In this document: positions 1-13,568 of the stretch, one piece after another
Layout of the letters: each line of letters opens with the position of its first letter
Numbering within the stretch: position 1 is the stretch's first letter
Assembly (NCBI RefSeq): GCF_000002425.4
Contig: NC_037256.1
Span: 10,106,745-10,170,744, forward strand
Direction: 5' to 3'
DNA: 64,000 nt
From: Physcomitrium patens
Taxonomy: Eukaryota > Streptophyta > Bryopsida > Funariales > Funariaceae
Program-made: the position numbers and the translations under genes
The notes under the pieces: model-generated
The model's database searches: none
Told to the model about the DNA's origin: nothing
The model's input: only the letters and a program-made list of their open reading frames with translations

Positions 1-3000
1 CTGACATGTCCCAGAGAGTTAGACGGGAAGGCGTTTCAGGTCTTAAAAGCCATCGCAGAAGTGCCTCCCCATTTGCTGTCCATCTTCCTGCATCATTTGA
101 TGTTCGGAAGGGTACCCCGAGCTTGATTATTTCTCTTTCGATACCAGCTCTCACCTGTGATCTACCTTCTTCCTTACTTAATTTTCCCCATCCAGTAATA
201 ATTGTCACAAACCTGGGGAAGGCCTTCGTTTCCTCAATGACATTCATGCCTTCGGACCCATCATGAATTGACTCTTTCGCTTCAAACTGTACCAGTGAAG
301 GCAAATATGGCACTGTCACTTCCACATTCACAACTGACTCGTCCAACCTAGCATTATCTTCGAATAAGGAAAGTGCAGCAAAGTCTTCGTAGCTATCAGA
401 TGTGTTTGAATCATCTTCAGAATCACTGTACTCCAAAAGATCTACCTGTTGAGCAATTAGAAAGAGATGAGCCAGCCACTGGTACAAAGCCACTATCGCA
501 CCTCCAGAGGAAAGACGACGAACATCTAGCTTCCACTCATTACGCGTCACCGTACAAAGATCATCGTGAATGTTACTGTTATCACAAAGCCAACCCAACA
601 CTAACGCAGCTCGACGATACCGACCAAGTGCCCAAAGTGCGTCCAAAAGGGAAGAGCCAAGTGCAGTCCAAGTTTTTTCGTCCTCTTGTGGGATATGGTT
701 AAAACATCTCCCCAGAAGATTAAATACCTGCAGTTTCATTAACCATGGATCCGTCATGTTTGATAGAAGTTCAACAATTTATTTGCAAATACACCCCACG
801 GTCTGCAGCAGTATAACTCTATTAGATGAAACACTCACTCCATCAGATAGGATTCTCCAGCTGAGTGACTTACCTCTGTGTCGGTCTTTGAACTATTAGT
901 CAGCAAAAGGTGACAACATTGTGCAAGTTCTGAATCAAAAACTTCCAAAGAATGGAGCAGATCAAAAACTTCGACGTCATTAGAACACTTGGAGCTCAGG
1001 GCAACAAGCAGCACAGTACAAGTCACGGCACTTGGTGGACACGCTGCTGCTCTCATATCATCCAGAACTTTAATCATAGCTGGAATATTCTTGGCCTTTG
1101 AGCAGGCGTCCAACGCTTCAGTAAAGGTCTGTACACTACAAACTGTTTTCAACTGCTTGGCCTGATCATAAATAGATAAAACCTGCAATACAGCAGATAA
1201 TCCAAAATATCAATACAAAGTGAAACTCAAACCGTATTCCTTGTCATGCCATTTTTACAATCAAGTCCACCTGTGCATTATCTTTACTCTTCAAAGTCTG
1301 AAAAAAACAAGTTCTGAAAACTCGCCTCTTTAAAAGCCCCAGTTGCTTTGAAGCTGGACATGAGGACCGTGAAGGACACTCCAGTGGGTTGTAGCCCAGA
1401 TTGTACCATCTGAAGGAAGACACGTTGGGCACCATCCTGTTCGCCACGCTCGGTATAAACGTTAATCAACGCGTTATACGTCACCACATTTGGTTTGACA
1501 CCATACTCTTTCATTGCCTCAAATATGGTTTGAGCCTCTTCAACGTGACCTCCTTTCCTACATGAATTTATTAATGATGTAAAAGTCTTTACATTTGGCT
1601 GGCATTTCTCTGCCACCATCTCACCGAATACTTGCATAGCTGATCGAAAATCACCTGCAATATTCAACACATTCGTGCCCATGTAAGTCTGTGATGTAAT
1701 GCCTGGGCTCAAGTTACTTATGCATTCAAGTAGTCAAAAGATTAGAGCGCATTTGAGCTCAAATACGTTGAAATCGAAAAAATTAGAGATAATCTGGTTT
1801 GCAGCCGCAAGGACATGGACCATGTGAACAATCAACAGGCAAGCCCTAATCCACACATGGCTTCTGTAAGTTGGGAGCTGCTGATACGGTTGTTTTCAGA
1901 AATTAATCCCCTTAGATCCTCTACCCTCAACCATAGAAGAATATGTCGAATCAGTCAGTCCCTTCACTAATGGACAACGCATCACAAGGCTTAAAAACGA
2001 ACAATTACTCCAAATGTTTTGAAGCCAGATGTTCCGAAGAACCCCCATAGTCAAAACCCTAGAAAAGCTATATAACAACTATATCCATACCATACTGCAT
2101 AAACTGAACATCACAGAAGAGAAAACCCTAATGCGGAATTCGAAATAAATGTACAAGGGCATAATTGATTTGGAGAAGAGTAAATACCAGCATTAGCATA
2201 AACAGTAATAAGCGATGTGTAAGTTACAACTGTGGGTTTGATACCCCGCCTTTTCTTCATAGTATCGAATATCCGTTGCGCCTCCTTAACATGCTGTTTG
2301 GGAGCACAAGCAGCCAAAAGAATATCATAGGAAACTACGTCTGGTTGTATACCTTGCAAACACATCTCCTTGAATAATGAGAGCACTTTGGTAAGGCCAA
2401 CATCGGTCTTCACGTACATATTCATGATAGTGTTGTAGGTAGATAGATCTGGCCGACAATCCTTCTGTTTCATAGAATTAAACAGCTCATTCGCTGTCTC
2501 CACCTGGCCTGATTTGCAGTAAGCATGTAGAAGAGAGTTGTATAACACCGTGTCTTTCTTCACTGAATCATCCATATCAGAAAATATTTTCTTCGCTAAA
2601 TCCAAGCACCCTGAGCTGCCCAAAGTATCAATAATCGTAGTGTACAAATGCGGGTCTAATCTACACCACCCCTGCAGCTGCATCCATTCTAAAACTTGGA
2701 GTGCTTCATCAGGGTAGCCCTTTCGTCCTAATTCCTGTAAAACTGCGTTCACAGTCCTCGCGACTTGTTCATAACGAACATACCTCGCCCCACTTAGCGA
2801 ATTCCCATCCGTATTCTCTTGCATCAATCTGTGGTGTCTAGATCCAATCTTCCTGACCCAACAGCTGAGCATATCCTTCACAGAAAACTCATCCCTGGGA
2901 TTCAAAACCTGTGCAACTAGCTTCTCCTTCTCGTCATCCCTCGCCTGCAATTTTTCCCTGGTGACCCAATAAGGTCGGTGCGCTAAACCCGAATAATCAA

Positions 3001-3184
3001 CAGGAGACGGAACCTCGTAATCCAGATCTCTCCACGAGTAACTACTCGGAGAATCCATGTAGCTAGTTTCCGCAACTACATGGGCAAACCTTCGCAAGCA
3101 CAGCCTCATCACCGACCCCCATCGATAACAGGGCACACAGGGACAAGCCAGAACATGCTGTAGGGTGAGCCGCAAGGGCCCCAT
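1..3184 (-). CDS. PPR-SMR protein, P-class pentatricopeptide repeats plus C-terminal Smr domain (partial, 3' end outside window)
   Basis: Organelle RNA-binding protein of the PPR-SMR group (the group includes GUN1, SVR7/ATP4, SOT1 and pTAC2; which one is not decided). Exons on the minus strand: 3184-2188, 1654-1326, 1182-874 and 727 to beyond position 1, about 787 codons. The start is the first ATG at 3184-3182; the upstream in-frame GTG is not used. Residues 1 to about 50 are basic and hydroxyl-rich like an organelle transit peptide. About 10-11 PPR motifs follow (e.g. VVTYNALINVYTERGEQDGA). Exon 4 encodes the Smr region: WKLDVRRLS near residue 610 and ITGWGK near 723, then a GRWTANGEALLRWL segment. 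Introns 1 and 3 are GT-AG. Intron 2 keeps the repeat frame only if it begins GC at 1325. An acidic serine-rich linker (SDSEDDSNTSDSYED) interrupts the Smr domain. The PPR-SMR family call is firm; exact exon ends are inferred. Confidence 0.93.
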
Positions 3185-3322
3185 AACTGAATTCCCCACT
3201 CACTCCACACCATTCCCCAGCATCTTCCCCCTCAATCACCTAACCCTCTGTACAATACGACCTCAATTCCCCTCTCGACACCCACAGCTGGCCACGAGGA
3301 GACCCAACTCAGGCGATCGCTT

Positions 3323-3331
3323 AAACCCTAA
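3323..3331 (+). promoter_or_regulatory. Telo-box (AAACCCTAA) upstream of the PPR-SMR gene
   Basis: The sequence AAACCCTAA lies about 140 bp upstream of the PPR-SMR start codon, within its promoter or 5' leader. Telo-boxes are known plant promoter elements of housekeeping, ribosomal and organelle-biogenesis genes. Functional use here is inference from sequence and position only. Confidence 0.5.
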
Positions 3332-3400
3332 AACATCACCCAACGCCGGAAGTCAAGCACGGCACCATGAACTGCTATAAATTCACAGCTCCTGACCTAA

Positions 3401-3960
3401 AAAAATAAGGAATGCGTCATGTGCATGAACTGCGACGGTGTGATGCAGTGACAGGGAGCAGGGATATGAGGCGACGAAGGCAGAGGCAGAGAGAGCAAGC
3501 GACGAAGACAAAGAGCGGTTGGCGAGGAAGCAGCCACACCAGTAGCGGCACACGGCGGCAACAGCAGCAGCAGCAAGGGCCTTTCCTTTTTGTTGGTGCC
3601 ACCGAACGGATCCAAAGTCTCCTTTTCCCAAGCTCTCATGGTCCAGGGACATTCCACCACGACGTCCCACCATGACCCACATAAACCAGCAACAACAAAA
3701 TTAACAAAAAATAAAAACATAAAACATAAAAATAAAAAACGAAAGAATAATAACACACACACTCAGGCCCAACTACCGGCACTGGAGCTGGACGCCCGCC
3801 GGACGGGTAGCGGCTGAGGCGGCGACCAGGTCCCACCGAGTTTCGCGTTCTCCTTCGCCCCTTTTTGAACCTTATGTAACATAGGTTATGTTCCTGGGTT
3901 TTTGGTTAGGTTGCTTGCTTGCGGGTTTACTATGAATCGGTTTGGTCGCTTACTTACGAG
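3401..3960. other. Upstream flank of the PPR-SMR gene with CAG-rich and A-rich simple sequence
   Basis: GC-balanced flank with a short CAG run near 3,560-3,576 and an A-rich stretch (AAAATAAAAACATAAAAC type) at about 3,700-3,750. Overlapping open frames on both strands are low-complexity products of these runs and match no family I recognise. Base composition drops sharply to AT-rich at about 3,960. Confidence 0.5.
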
Positions 3961-5779
3961 TTAACATTAACAAAAATATGCTCCAATCGAATTGGTAATA
4001 ATTTAAGACTTTATATAGATATAAAATACTTGAGTGTTTTTTTAATTAATTTTAATTTTAGTTAGATAAGAAGCACTTTCTAATTAATGGTCCTATTCTT
4101 ACAATAATTATATATTAACAGAGAGTTTTATATTTAATTTTGGTTTTAAAATGTAAATAATATAAGAAAATAAGATCAAATATAATTCTTGAATCTATTT
4201 ATGATAATATTGCACTTAAAAAATATTATTTCATATTTATACAGAATTTATATAAATATAATTAGGTTATCAAAATAATATATTATATATCAAAAGCTAA
4301 ATGTTTTTAGAATCTTTGTGAAACCAAAAGATATGATATTATAATTTAAATATATATTACTAATTAAAAATAATCTTCTATTATCTTATTCTATTTTTAT
4401 TTTTAAAAAGTACATTTGATTGTCTGATTTTTAAATATTTATTTTAATATGTATCCTAACTTATTTTAATTAGTCAAAGAGTTTTAATGTCAAAAATAAA
4501 TTTTAATAAATTTTAATTTTTAACTTATTAGATCTTTAATAAGTATTATTTTCTTTCAAAAAATAAAAATAAAAAACAGTTACATAGGTATTTTAATTCT
4601 TGAGCTTATTTTTGCAGGGTAGTTATTAATGTATCCCTAAAAAGAATAGAAAATAAAAATAATTGAATTGGTAGTTAATTATTTTTTATAGGTCTATTAA
4701 GCAATTATAAAACATTGTCTTATTTTTATATTTATTTTTTTTCTTAAATACATCTTGAAAATTTTATATTATTTTAGAATGCTATCACAAACTTTATATA
4801 AAGAGAGATAAGAGATATGTAAATCACGAATACATCTCTTTGTTGCATTGCTATCATAAATGTTCATATTCCAATAAATTGAAGTTTGAATCTTTAGATG
4901 TAACACATACATTTTGTAAGAAGTTATTTGGCAACAACTAGATTATTTTGGTGCTTTAAAGAAAAATTAGCATTATTTTTCTTATTGAAAAATATTTAAC
5001 TCTGATATTGCAAATATTGGTCTTATTAAACTATTAGAAGTATTAATCTTAAAAATATTATACAAAATATTATATCTTTGTATAACCAAGAAAGAATTAA
5101 AAAAACTAAGAAAAAATCTTTTATGAAGTAGAAAGATATAAGAGTAGTTATTCCGTAATACATTAAAAGTCAAAGAGTCTTTATTAAGACTATAATACCA
5201 AAAAAAAACATCTATAAGATTTAGTATGATTTAAAGCTTACTTCTATATATATTAGATAGCAAGAAAACCACACAAAATTCTCCTAAAAATTAGAAGGCA
5301 TGTAGTAAAAGTGTTCATGTCATAGCTTCATAAAATTAGATAACACCTTGAAAAACTATTGTTGTCATATGGCACATTCATAGATCCAATCTTCACCCAC
5401 AAAAACTTCTTATACGTTTTACAAAGAAGAAATTATTTATATAATCGATTTTCATATCATTCTACATACTTCTATTGAATTAGGTAGTATAGATATTTAT
5501 AACTCTTTTAGATCTAATTTGTGCATCTGTGTTGTTTTTTTTGTTTTTTGTTTTTTTAATTCTCAAAAATATATCATTTACTTAAACTATTAAACTTGCT
5601 TCTACTTAATTCAATATAATAGCCATAGATAATAATTTTTTATATTTATATAATTCAAAATTTTGTAAAAAATTACTTAAAATCTAACAAAAATATATTC
5701 ATATTAATCTTGAATTTTAAAATATTTTTTTACTTATATTTTTTTTAATTAACTAATATTTAAAAATAGCTTAATCATA

Positions 5780-5812
<33 letters not shown>

Positions 5813-6360
5813 TTAGTAGTATAAAATTATAATATTTCTATTTATTATATTTTTATACTAATTATTTAATTTACAATATAAATAAATAAATTATACAATA
5901 AAAAAACTAAAACATTTCAAATATAAAATAAAGTAAATACATCAACTATATAATTTAAATTATTGAACCATGTATTTTTTGCGAGGTTCAGAATAAAAAA
6001 TTGCAAATAGGTTTTGTTTTATATAATTATTACACATATTGATACATATTCAAAATTATGTTTTTTTATTTATCATATACATTATTTTTATGATAATTAT
6101 AATATTATTATAAAATACACTAAAATAATGAAACCAACAAAATAAAAAAAAAGTAAAGTTTCAGTGCAGAATTACATTCATATTAGTTTAAATTTTGAAT
6201 CAATTTTTTTGTGGAAAGGTTTAGTGCAAAATCATGTAGATCAAATAAGTTTTTCAAACTAGCGCTGAAACATCTTACACATTTGTATTTTGAAAGTAAT
6301 ATTAAAAATAAAATTGCAGTTGGTTTTTATTTTTTTATTTTTTAAATCTATTTTATACAA
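3961..6360. other. AT-rich intergenic DNA
   Basis: Very AT-rich with no open frame resembling a known protein. Contains a TA dinucleotide run at about 5,779-5,812. No LTR ends or target duplications were recognised. Probably old, fully decayed transposon sequence, which is inference from composition. Confidence 0.5.
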
Positions 6361-8405
6361 AAACATAATCAAACATATTCCTCTTTGGTTCTTCTTGGTG
6401 TCCTTACATTGATTTCATGTCTGAAACCTAAATGTAATCTGCTTGATGCGTGGAGTGCCGTTGAATCACCAAGAGGGGAGGGAGAGAGAGGAGAGAGCTA
6501 CCTAGATGATAAATAATGAGCTTTGTTTCTCATGTCTCAATGGTCTCACATTCCGGATAACAGTCTACAGTGCGTTTGCTTTCAGCATAGTGATTGCTGT
6601 GGATTCCATGCAGGGGAACCACATTCTGGATGGACGTCAATATACTACAGTGATTGAATTCTCGATATTGAAGTCTAATTCACATAGACTTACATCGGTG
6701 ATATTTATCATTTTCATGTTGTATATATCCCTCCAAGGTGGGTTAGCTCTTCTTTGTTACTAATACTTGGTTCTGGTGAGTAGTTGTCTGTGTTGGAATT
6801 GTTGTTAGTTGAATTAAGTATGAAAAAAAAAAAAAAAATCGCTGTTTTTACAACTACATTAGAAGAACGATCATTCGAAGCTGCCATGTTGCAATACTTG
6901 TGGAAGGCTCTAAGAGGACGACTTCCTCATCAGTAGACTTGATGTTTTTGCAACAATAGTTGATTAGAAAACTGAAGAATGCAAGCTACTCAAACCATGC
7001 GTGATCAGACGCTAAGGGAGTAGTGTGGAACTGAGTTCATGGATAGAGTTCCTTGACAGGAATATATACAAGCAACATCCCGTTATTTAAAAATGAAGAT
7101 CTCATACCAATGTTTAAAAATGCTATAACTACATCCATCTAATACAGTGACTAGCCATTATAAGCTGCAAGTGCAATAATTAGTTGATAGACTCACACCT
7201 CACTTTGGAGGCAAAGATTTCTTGAAAATTTAAACCATGCTCTAGTTCTAAGCCTTGAGCAACGACACAAGGCTCTAAGTCAAAGCCTTAAACTATTCCA
7301 ATTCACCATCTACTCATGGCTTGATTTTAAATATCCACCTAGCTGAAATTAAATAGACACTTGGAAGAAGCATTGTACTAACTTCCATGTATTATTCTTA
7401 AAAAGTGATTAGAATTTAAATTTTACAGCAATCATATGTTTAAAATCTTTTTGGTATACTTATAATTGAATGGTTCTCCACTTTCTTCTAGAATACTAGG
7501 AAAGAATTCTAAAAGGTCTAATCTTCTAAAGCTCTCACAAATTTTTAAGAAAATTTTATTTTTTAATATTTATTGTTATTCAAAAGATGGTGCTCTAATT
7601 ATTATTTTTTAGAAGTCTACTTATTGTGATTTGTGATTGTGGGTGTGGCATCTTCATAAAAAGAAGAAAAAAAAAAAAAAATTATAAGATACTAAGATAT
7701 AATTATAAAGGAAGTTTTAGTAGTATATTAGATGTTTAGGAAGTAATGTCAAGCTCAATTCATTAATAGAATTCTTTGATTAAAATATATATAGTTAAAA
7801 TTTTGATATTTAAGAGATAGAAGTAATAATAGTCATTAAATTTAGAATGAGATTATTATAACATAAGCTCCCAATATGCATTGCTAAAAAAGTGTTGAAG
7901 GATATCTTTGATATAGTCAAGGCAACTTCTTTTGTTGAACAAAATATTTGTTGAAGTCTTTGACATAAGAATGTTGACCATTAAAATTTCCAACTTAGTG
8001 AAGTAAGAAGATGAGATCTAAAAGTTTTCAACTATTGAAGATATATCTATTATTTCATAAAATTTATATCAACTCTTTATATGTGAAAAAAGAAGTAACA
8101 ACAAGAATAGACTTACTTTCACAATATAGAGCAAAACTAATAGATCGTTTTGTGTAAATAAGTGAAGATGTTGAATGATTGTCATTTTTTTTAAGCTACA
8201 TAATCCACTACTTGAATAAATAACAGACTTGCTTGACATCACCCACCATTATACCAATATTAAGTTTGTTTGAATTTTATCTTCTATTTTTGAACACTGA
8301 ATCTATAGACTCTATGTTATTCAATCTACATAATTCACTACTAGAAACCACTTAGTTTGACCAAAAGTGCAAAGAAAAAAAAACATTATTATATTTTGAG
8401 TTTTT
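6361..8405. other. Moderate-GC island followed by AT-rich DNA, no gene recognised
   Basis: An 85-residue frame at 6,506-6,763 starts MINNELCFSCLNG and has a hydrophobic end, but matches nothing I recognise. A segment near 7,005-7,150 (GAACTGAGTTCATGGATAG and following) is weakly repeated in direct orientation near 7,735-7,880 (AAGCTCAATTCATTAATAG). This suggests a diverged ~100-bp repeat, perhaps remnants of LTRs. No coding assignment is made. Confidence 0.35.
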
Positions 8406-9434
8406 TGATATTACATTAAGAAAAATTTAGCTTAAGAATGCATAAGACATTTAGTTGTAGAGAGATTTAATCTTACCTTGAAGTTAGATTAATAATCCAA
8501 AAAAATATATAAGATGTTCATAAATAATTTAAAAATATTAAATAAAATTTAAATAACTCTAAATAATAATCCTAATTAAATTTATAGAAATGACAAAAAA
8601 CTATAAAAAAATTCAAAAAAAAATCTAAAGAAATTCTAAAGAAATTCTTATAAAATTCCAAGTAAATAATTCAATAGTTTCAAACTTTAATATATTTTAT
8701 ACTAAATATTAATCTTAATTTTAATTTGTCATACACTTTGATTTTTTGGTTTAAAACAAGTATTCAAACTTTGAAGAGAATCTACTTACAAATTGAGAGA
8801 AATGACTAATAATCCACTTTAGTACTAACCATCTTTCTGCTTAAACTTCAATCTAAATCTTCTAGCTTGAATATTTTGTTTTCAAACTATTAAGTTCTTC
8901 TTATAATTTGCATAAATTTAAAAAACTTGGCCAAATATTAGTATATGAAAGAAATTTTGTATTCCAACTTATTTATTACTTCAAATCTAAGAAATACTCA
9001 TTAATCTTCAAAATCTAATTTTCAAGACACCAACTCACTTAAACCTCAATTACTTTTAATTTAACAATTTAATTTGATATAGAACAATTTTGTGCCTTAG
9101 TTCTAATTTTAACCTTAGTTTATAAGTGGCTTTCTATGGATATTAATCTAAGGTTTGTCTAAATAAAATTTATTAATTTCTATTCTTTACTTCTATTTGA
9201 AGATGCTAATAATATATTTTTTCTAATTTATCTTATTTATATTTACTTATTTTTCTACAAAATAAAAAAATCCTTTTTAAAAAATGATTGTATTAATACT
9301 TTTTAATTTAACTATCTCATTAAACTAATATCTATACTTTTAAGATAATTTTTTTACTATATTTTAAAATAAGCTCTTCTATAATATAATATTTATTTCT
9401 TTATTTTATCCAATAGTTGTATTACAACACAATA
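8406..9434 (+). repeat. Solo-LTR-like repeat, family L2 (copy 1)
   Basis: Same family as 53,456-54,917 and the fragment near 11,550-12,700. Shared blocks include the left end (TGATATTACATTAAG here, TGTCATAATACATGAAG at 53,456), an internal CTCACTTAAACCTCAAT block, and the right end GTTGTATTACAACACAATA (here) versus GTTGTGTTACAACACGACA. It contains no coding region. A target duplication is not readable at this copy. Ends are placed by alignment to the 53-kb copy by eye. Confidence 0.6.
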
Positions 9435-9525
9435 CCAATCATTTATAACATCATAAAGCATGGATGTGCAAAGATAATATTACACAAGAATTTAGAGCTA
9501 ATGTTGTGATTTTTTAGTTAATGGT

Positions 9526-9688
9526 TGTTAGAAAGTAACCATTATATTTAGATATTGAAATCATGTCCTTATATATTTATTTTCCTTTGTTGTTTAGGTT
9601 CTGATCAATCTCTATAATACATTTTTTTATAAAAATAATAAAAAATTATTATTGTTAAATTTTATTTATTTATTTATTCATTTTAACA
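9526..9688 (+). repeat. 5' LTR of the copia element (163 bp)
   Basis: Begins TGTTAG, ends TTTTAACA and is directly followed by a Met-type primer-binding site. It is alignable along its length to 14,850-15,010 with many transitions, so the insertion is old. Confidence 0.88.
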
Positions 9689-9701
9689 TGGTATCACAGA
9701 A
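9689..9701 (+). other. Primer-binding site of the copia element (initiator tRNA-Met type)
   Basis: TGGTATCACAGAA starts at the base after the LTR terminal ACA. It is near-identical to the TGGTATCAGAGC site typical of plant LTR elements primed by initiator tRNA-Met. Confidence 0.85.
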
Positions 9702-10243
9702 TTAAATATGGTTTTATGTTATAATTAATTTAATAATTAGAAACAAGAAAAAAAATCCCTTTTATGTATTAACTATTTGTCTAACAATAAGATTTTCAAT
9801 TATAGCTTCTTCAAATTCAATTCATAAGACATAATTGGTAGATAAATTACCATCTATAAATTATAATTTATAGAGTTTAAAATAGAAATTATTCTTATTT
9901 TAAATGGACTTTTTTTTGTTATAAATGCAACAAAACTTGTTCACAGTTTTGCAGATATTACATTACAAAATGCATGAAAAATTAAAGATACTAAATAAAT
10001 AAATAAATAAATCTAGTGCATTATGGTGATAATGAAGTCACTTTGATAAAATCTTTTAAAAATTCTAAATTTTTTTGGAATAAGTTAGACTCTATATATA
10101 AACAAGTCAATCTTGCAACATAAGTTACACTATAAAAGAAATTATTTCAATTAGCTATGAGTAAAGAAACATGTGTAGTAGAATTGATTGAAGAATTTTA
10201 AGAAATTTTTGTTGAGGTTTTAGTATCAAGACTTGTATTCTTA

Positions 10244-10278
<35 letters not shown>

Positions 10279-11237
10279 GATATGATTATTTTAAATTCTT
10301 GCTCTTTCATGGATGAATTTTTCACATCACAAGATTCTGATATAAATGTAATTCTATCTAATTTGATTTAATAATTTTATAAGAAGCTGCAATATAGTAG
10401 TATGAAGATTCTAATCATAATTCTAATGCAACATCTAAGTTGAGAGCTTTTTTGGCAAGTAGTTAATACATAAAACAATTAAAAATTAAGAATATTTTTA
10501 AATAATTATGAATTCAAGAGCAATATTTCAACAAATAAACCACACAAAGCACAAACAGCCAATTAAATAAATTCTTATAAATTATTATGACATCATTGTA
10601 GTAAACCAAGACATAAAAAACTTAATTTTAGAATTTTAGCTGGTGTAAAGACTCATGGTACATACAAACCTCAAGCCAATATTATTTCAAGTAAAAAATT
10701 TAATTTAAAATTTAAAAAACCAATTACACTTCATTTATTTATTGTTAGGAATAAAAAAATTCTACAAATCTATCTATTTGATATTTAGATATTAGAGCAA
10801 TATGTTATATGACATCAATCAAAGAGTAATTCATATCATATCAAATTTTAAATCCTCCCTTAATTTTATAGACAAAAGATGATAAAGAATATAAAAGCCA
10901 ATGGCAAAGAAACCATATAAATTAAAATTAAAAATCATAAAATCAAAAATATATAAGAATTTTTATATGTATCAACTTTATCTAAAATTTTATTTTCTAT
11001 ATGTTTTGCCACTTCTCAATAAAACAATGTTGAGTTTTTTTTGTAATTACTGTAATATTAAAATGTATTCTAAAGATGAAAAATATCATCTAATAAGAAT
11101 TAATGAAGTGGAAAATCACTATCTATTAGAGGTTAAAAGGCCCAACTTTAAACAACGAAATTCACTTGTAATAAATAAAGCACCTAAAAAAAACTATTTT
11201 ACAACATCATTGTTTAAAACATGTCAATCAACATTCA

Positions 11238-11351
11238 TTGAAAGAAATGAATGAGCTTGAAATAAATATTTTGATAAATATATCACATATTCTCTTGAAA
11301 GAAATGAATGAGCTTGAAATAAATATTTTGATAAATATATCACATATTCTC
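11238..11351 (+). repeat. 57-bp tandem duplication inside the copia pol remnant
   Basis: Two adjacent, apparently identical 57-bp units, each encoding KEMNELEINILINISHILL in the same frame. Perfect identity in a neighbourhood otherwise heavily mutated implies the duplication is much younger than the element. Confidence 0.85.
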
Positions 11352-11549
11352 TTGTATAAAAGTTGTTTAGCCATCAATATATATATATATATAGTCAAAG
11401 ATAAAAATCCACATACTTCAAAACCACTGAAGTCAATTCATACCAATGTATGTGGTTCCATAAAAACTAAATCTACTAAAGGCTTTACTTATTTTTTCAT
11501 CTATATTATTGATTATTCAAGATTCATGTCAACATATTTTTAAAGTATA

Positions 11550-12700
11550 CTTTAAGATACTTTAATCAAATCTTAATCTAATCCTAGTTAGACTCTAAAC
11601 AAATCTTATCAACTTCTAATAAAACTTTATTTTAATTCAATTAAATCCTATCAATTTCTAATAAAAAATTGATCAAATTCAATCAAGTCTTAATAAAATC
11701 CAAAAAAATCTCTATTCAAATTTTAACCATATTTTAACCAAATTTTAACCAAATCCTATAGTAAATTCGAAACCTTAATAAATAATAATATAATTATCAA
11801 TCTTAATTCAAAAAAATTATACTTTTTAATTTCTTAGTTGAAAAAAAGTATATTAAATTTGAAGAAGATTGAGCTTACTAAATAGGAAAAAATAAAAAAA
11901 TAAAAAATAAATCATAATGTGCTCAAGTATCAACCAATCTCCTTCTCCAATATTGATGTCAATCTCTAAATACCAATATTTCTTATTTTTACCATGTAAT
12001 TGCTCTCAAATTTTTTATAGTTGTTAAAAATTAATTTTACTATTAGTACATCATATTTTATTATAATATAACCTATAGATTGTTGTAATTCTAATCAATC
12101 CTTAAAAATCCATCAAATTCCAATTTCTTAGATTTCAATCCACTTAAAATTTAATAACCATTCATTACACTATATGAGCAAGCTCGAAATTATAACATAT
12201 ATTCAATACAATTATAATCACAAACCTACAAATTTTTACTTGTAGATCTATTTCAAAACTCACAAAAGGCTCTAAAATATAAAACCTTTTTATTTTACAA
12301 AAATTAGAATCACCCAAAATAATCCTAAATTTGTAAAGCTCTAATTAAGTCACCACAATCTTAAATCATTCAAAACTAATGCCTAAAAAATCTCTTCATT
12401 GTTTGCTCTCAAATCCCATTCTTTAATCTACAAAAGAATTGTGGATTTCTTATAAGGAGGTGGATTTATACCTTGGAATCTGATTTCAATCCAAGTTCAT
12501 AACTAATCTTCTCCAAGTATTAACATCTAATTTTTATAGGAAAGTTTTGCTAGAAGCTACTGTTTACTTCTACCTTAAAATACTTGTGATACTAATTTTG
12601 CTATTCTACCTTATTTTGTCTTGTTTATAGCCTTGCAAAGTGGATAAAAGTCCTTTATGCAAAAAATTAGCATTAGCACTTATTGACATTATCAATTGGT
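11550..12700 (+). repeat. Family L2 LTR fragment inserted in the copia element
   Basis: Aligns block by block with 53,500-54,800, for example the segments around 11,800 and 53,930 (ATCTTAATTCAAAA) and the blocks near 12,500 and 54,610 (GTTCATAAC...TCTTCTCCA type). The left ~70 bp and the right end of the family are not evident, so this is a truncated copy or one with rearranged ends. Boundaries are approximate. Confidence 0.55.
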
Positions 12701-13568
12701 TGCTAGAATGTTTTTACAAAAAAAGTTATTATTTATGCATAAATAATTTTTCTTGTGAATAAAAATAAGTTCATTATATATTTTATTATTCATAGATACA
12801 ATGTATAATCTATATATTCAACAAATAGCTATAAAGATTGCAATTTTTTATCATCACTTAAATAAAGTAATTTATATGACTCAACTTGAGGATTATATTA
12901 ACCTTCATTTTCTACATAAATTTTGTAAGTTATTAAAATTTATATATGGATTAAAAAAAGCTTTACAAACATAGTAAAAAAAATTAAACTACTATGTCAT
13001 TGAAAATGATCTTTTTTGTGGTAAAGTAAATTTTAATTTATATATATATATATTAAAAAAATATAATTCAAAAAAAGTATGTTATATTGGTATTATACAT
13101 CAAAAAGTCTATTATTATTAATAATATATATAATTTTTGAATATTACTAAAATAATTTCAGTAAGTGGCTTTGACATGATCAACAAAGCATCTTTTAAAA
13201 GTAGAGATGGTTGCTTAAGTATGATAGTTGAAAGCAATATGATTAATAAATAAATTAGTATTTAAATCAATCATCAAAAATTAAATATATAAATAAAATT
13301 ATTACAAATTTTAATATATATTATTATAAACTTGTCTCAATCTCTCTTATAGTAAAATTAAGATTAACTAAGACATAAGTCCAATTGATCTTAAAGATAT
13401 AGAAATAATAAAGGATGTTCTCTATTCAATTGTCATAGGATGCTTAATACATGCCATGACTCATATTAAGCTTGATATTATTTTTGATATTAGCCATGTT
13501 GCTAAGTTTATGATCAATCTAAGTCAAACACATTTATATGCAATAATACATATAATGAGATATCTTAA

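Noticed and set aside
6..702. Plus-strand open frames at the left edge
   Set aside because: They are antisense to exon 4 of the PPR-SMR gene, whose minus-strand frame reads the Smr domain without stops.
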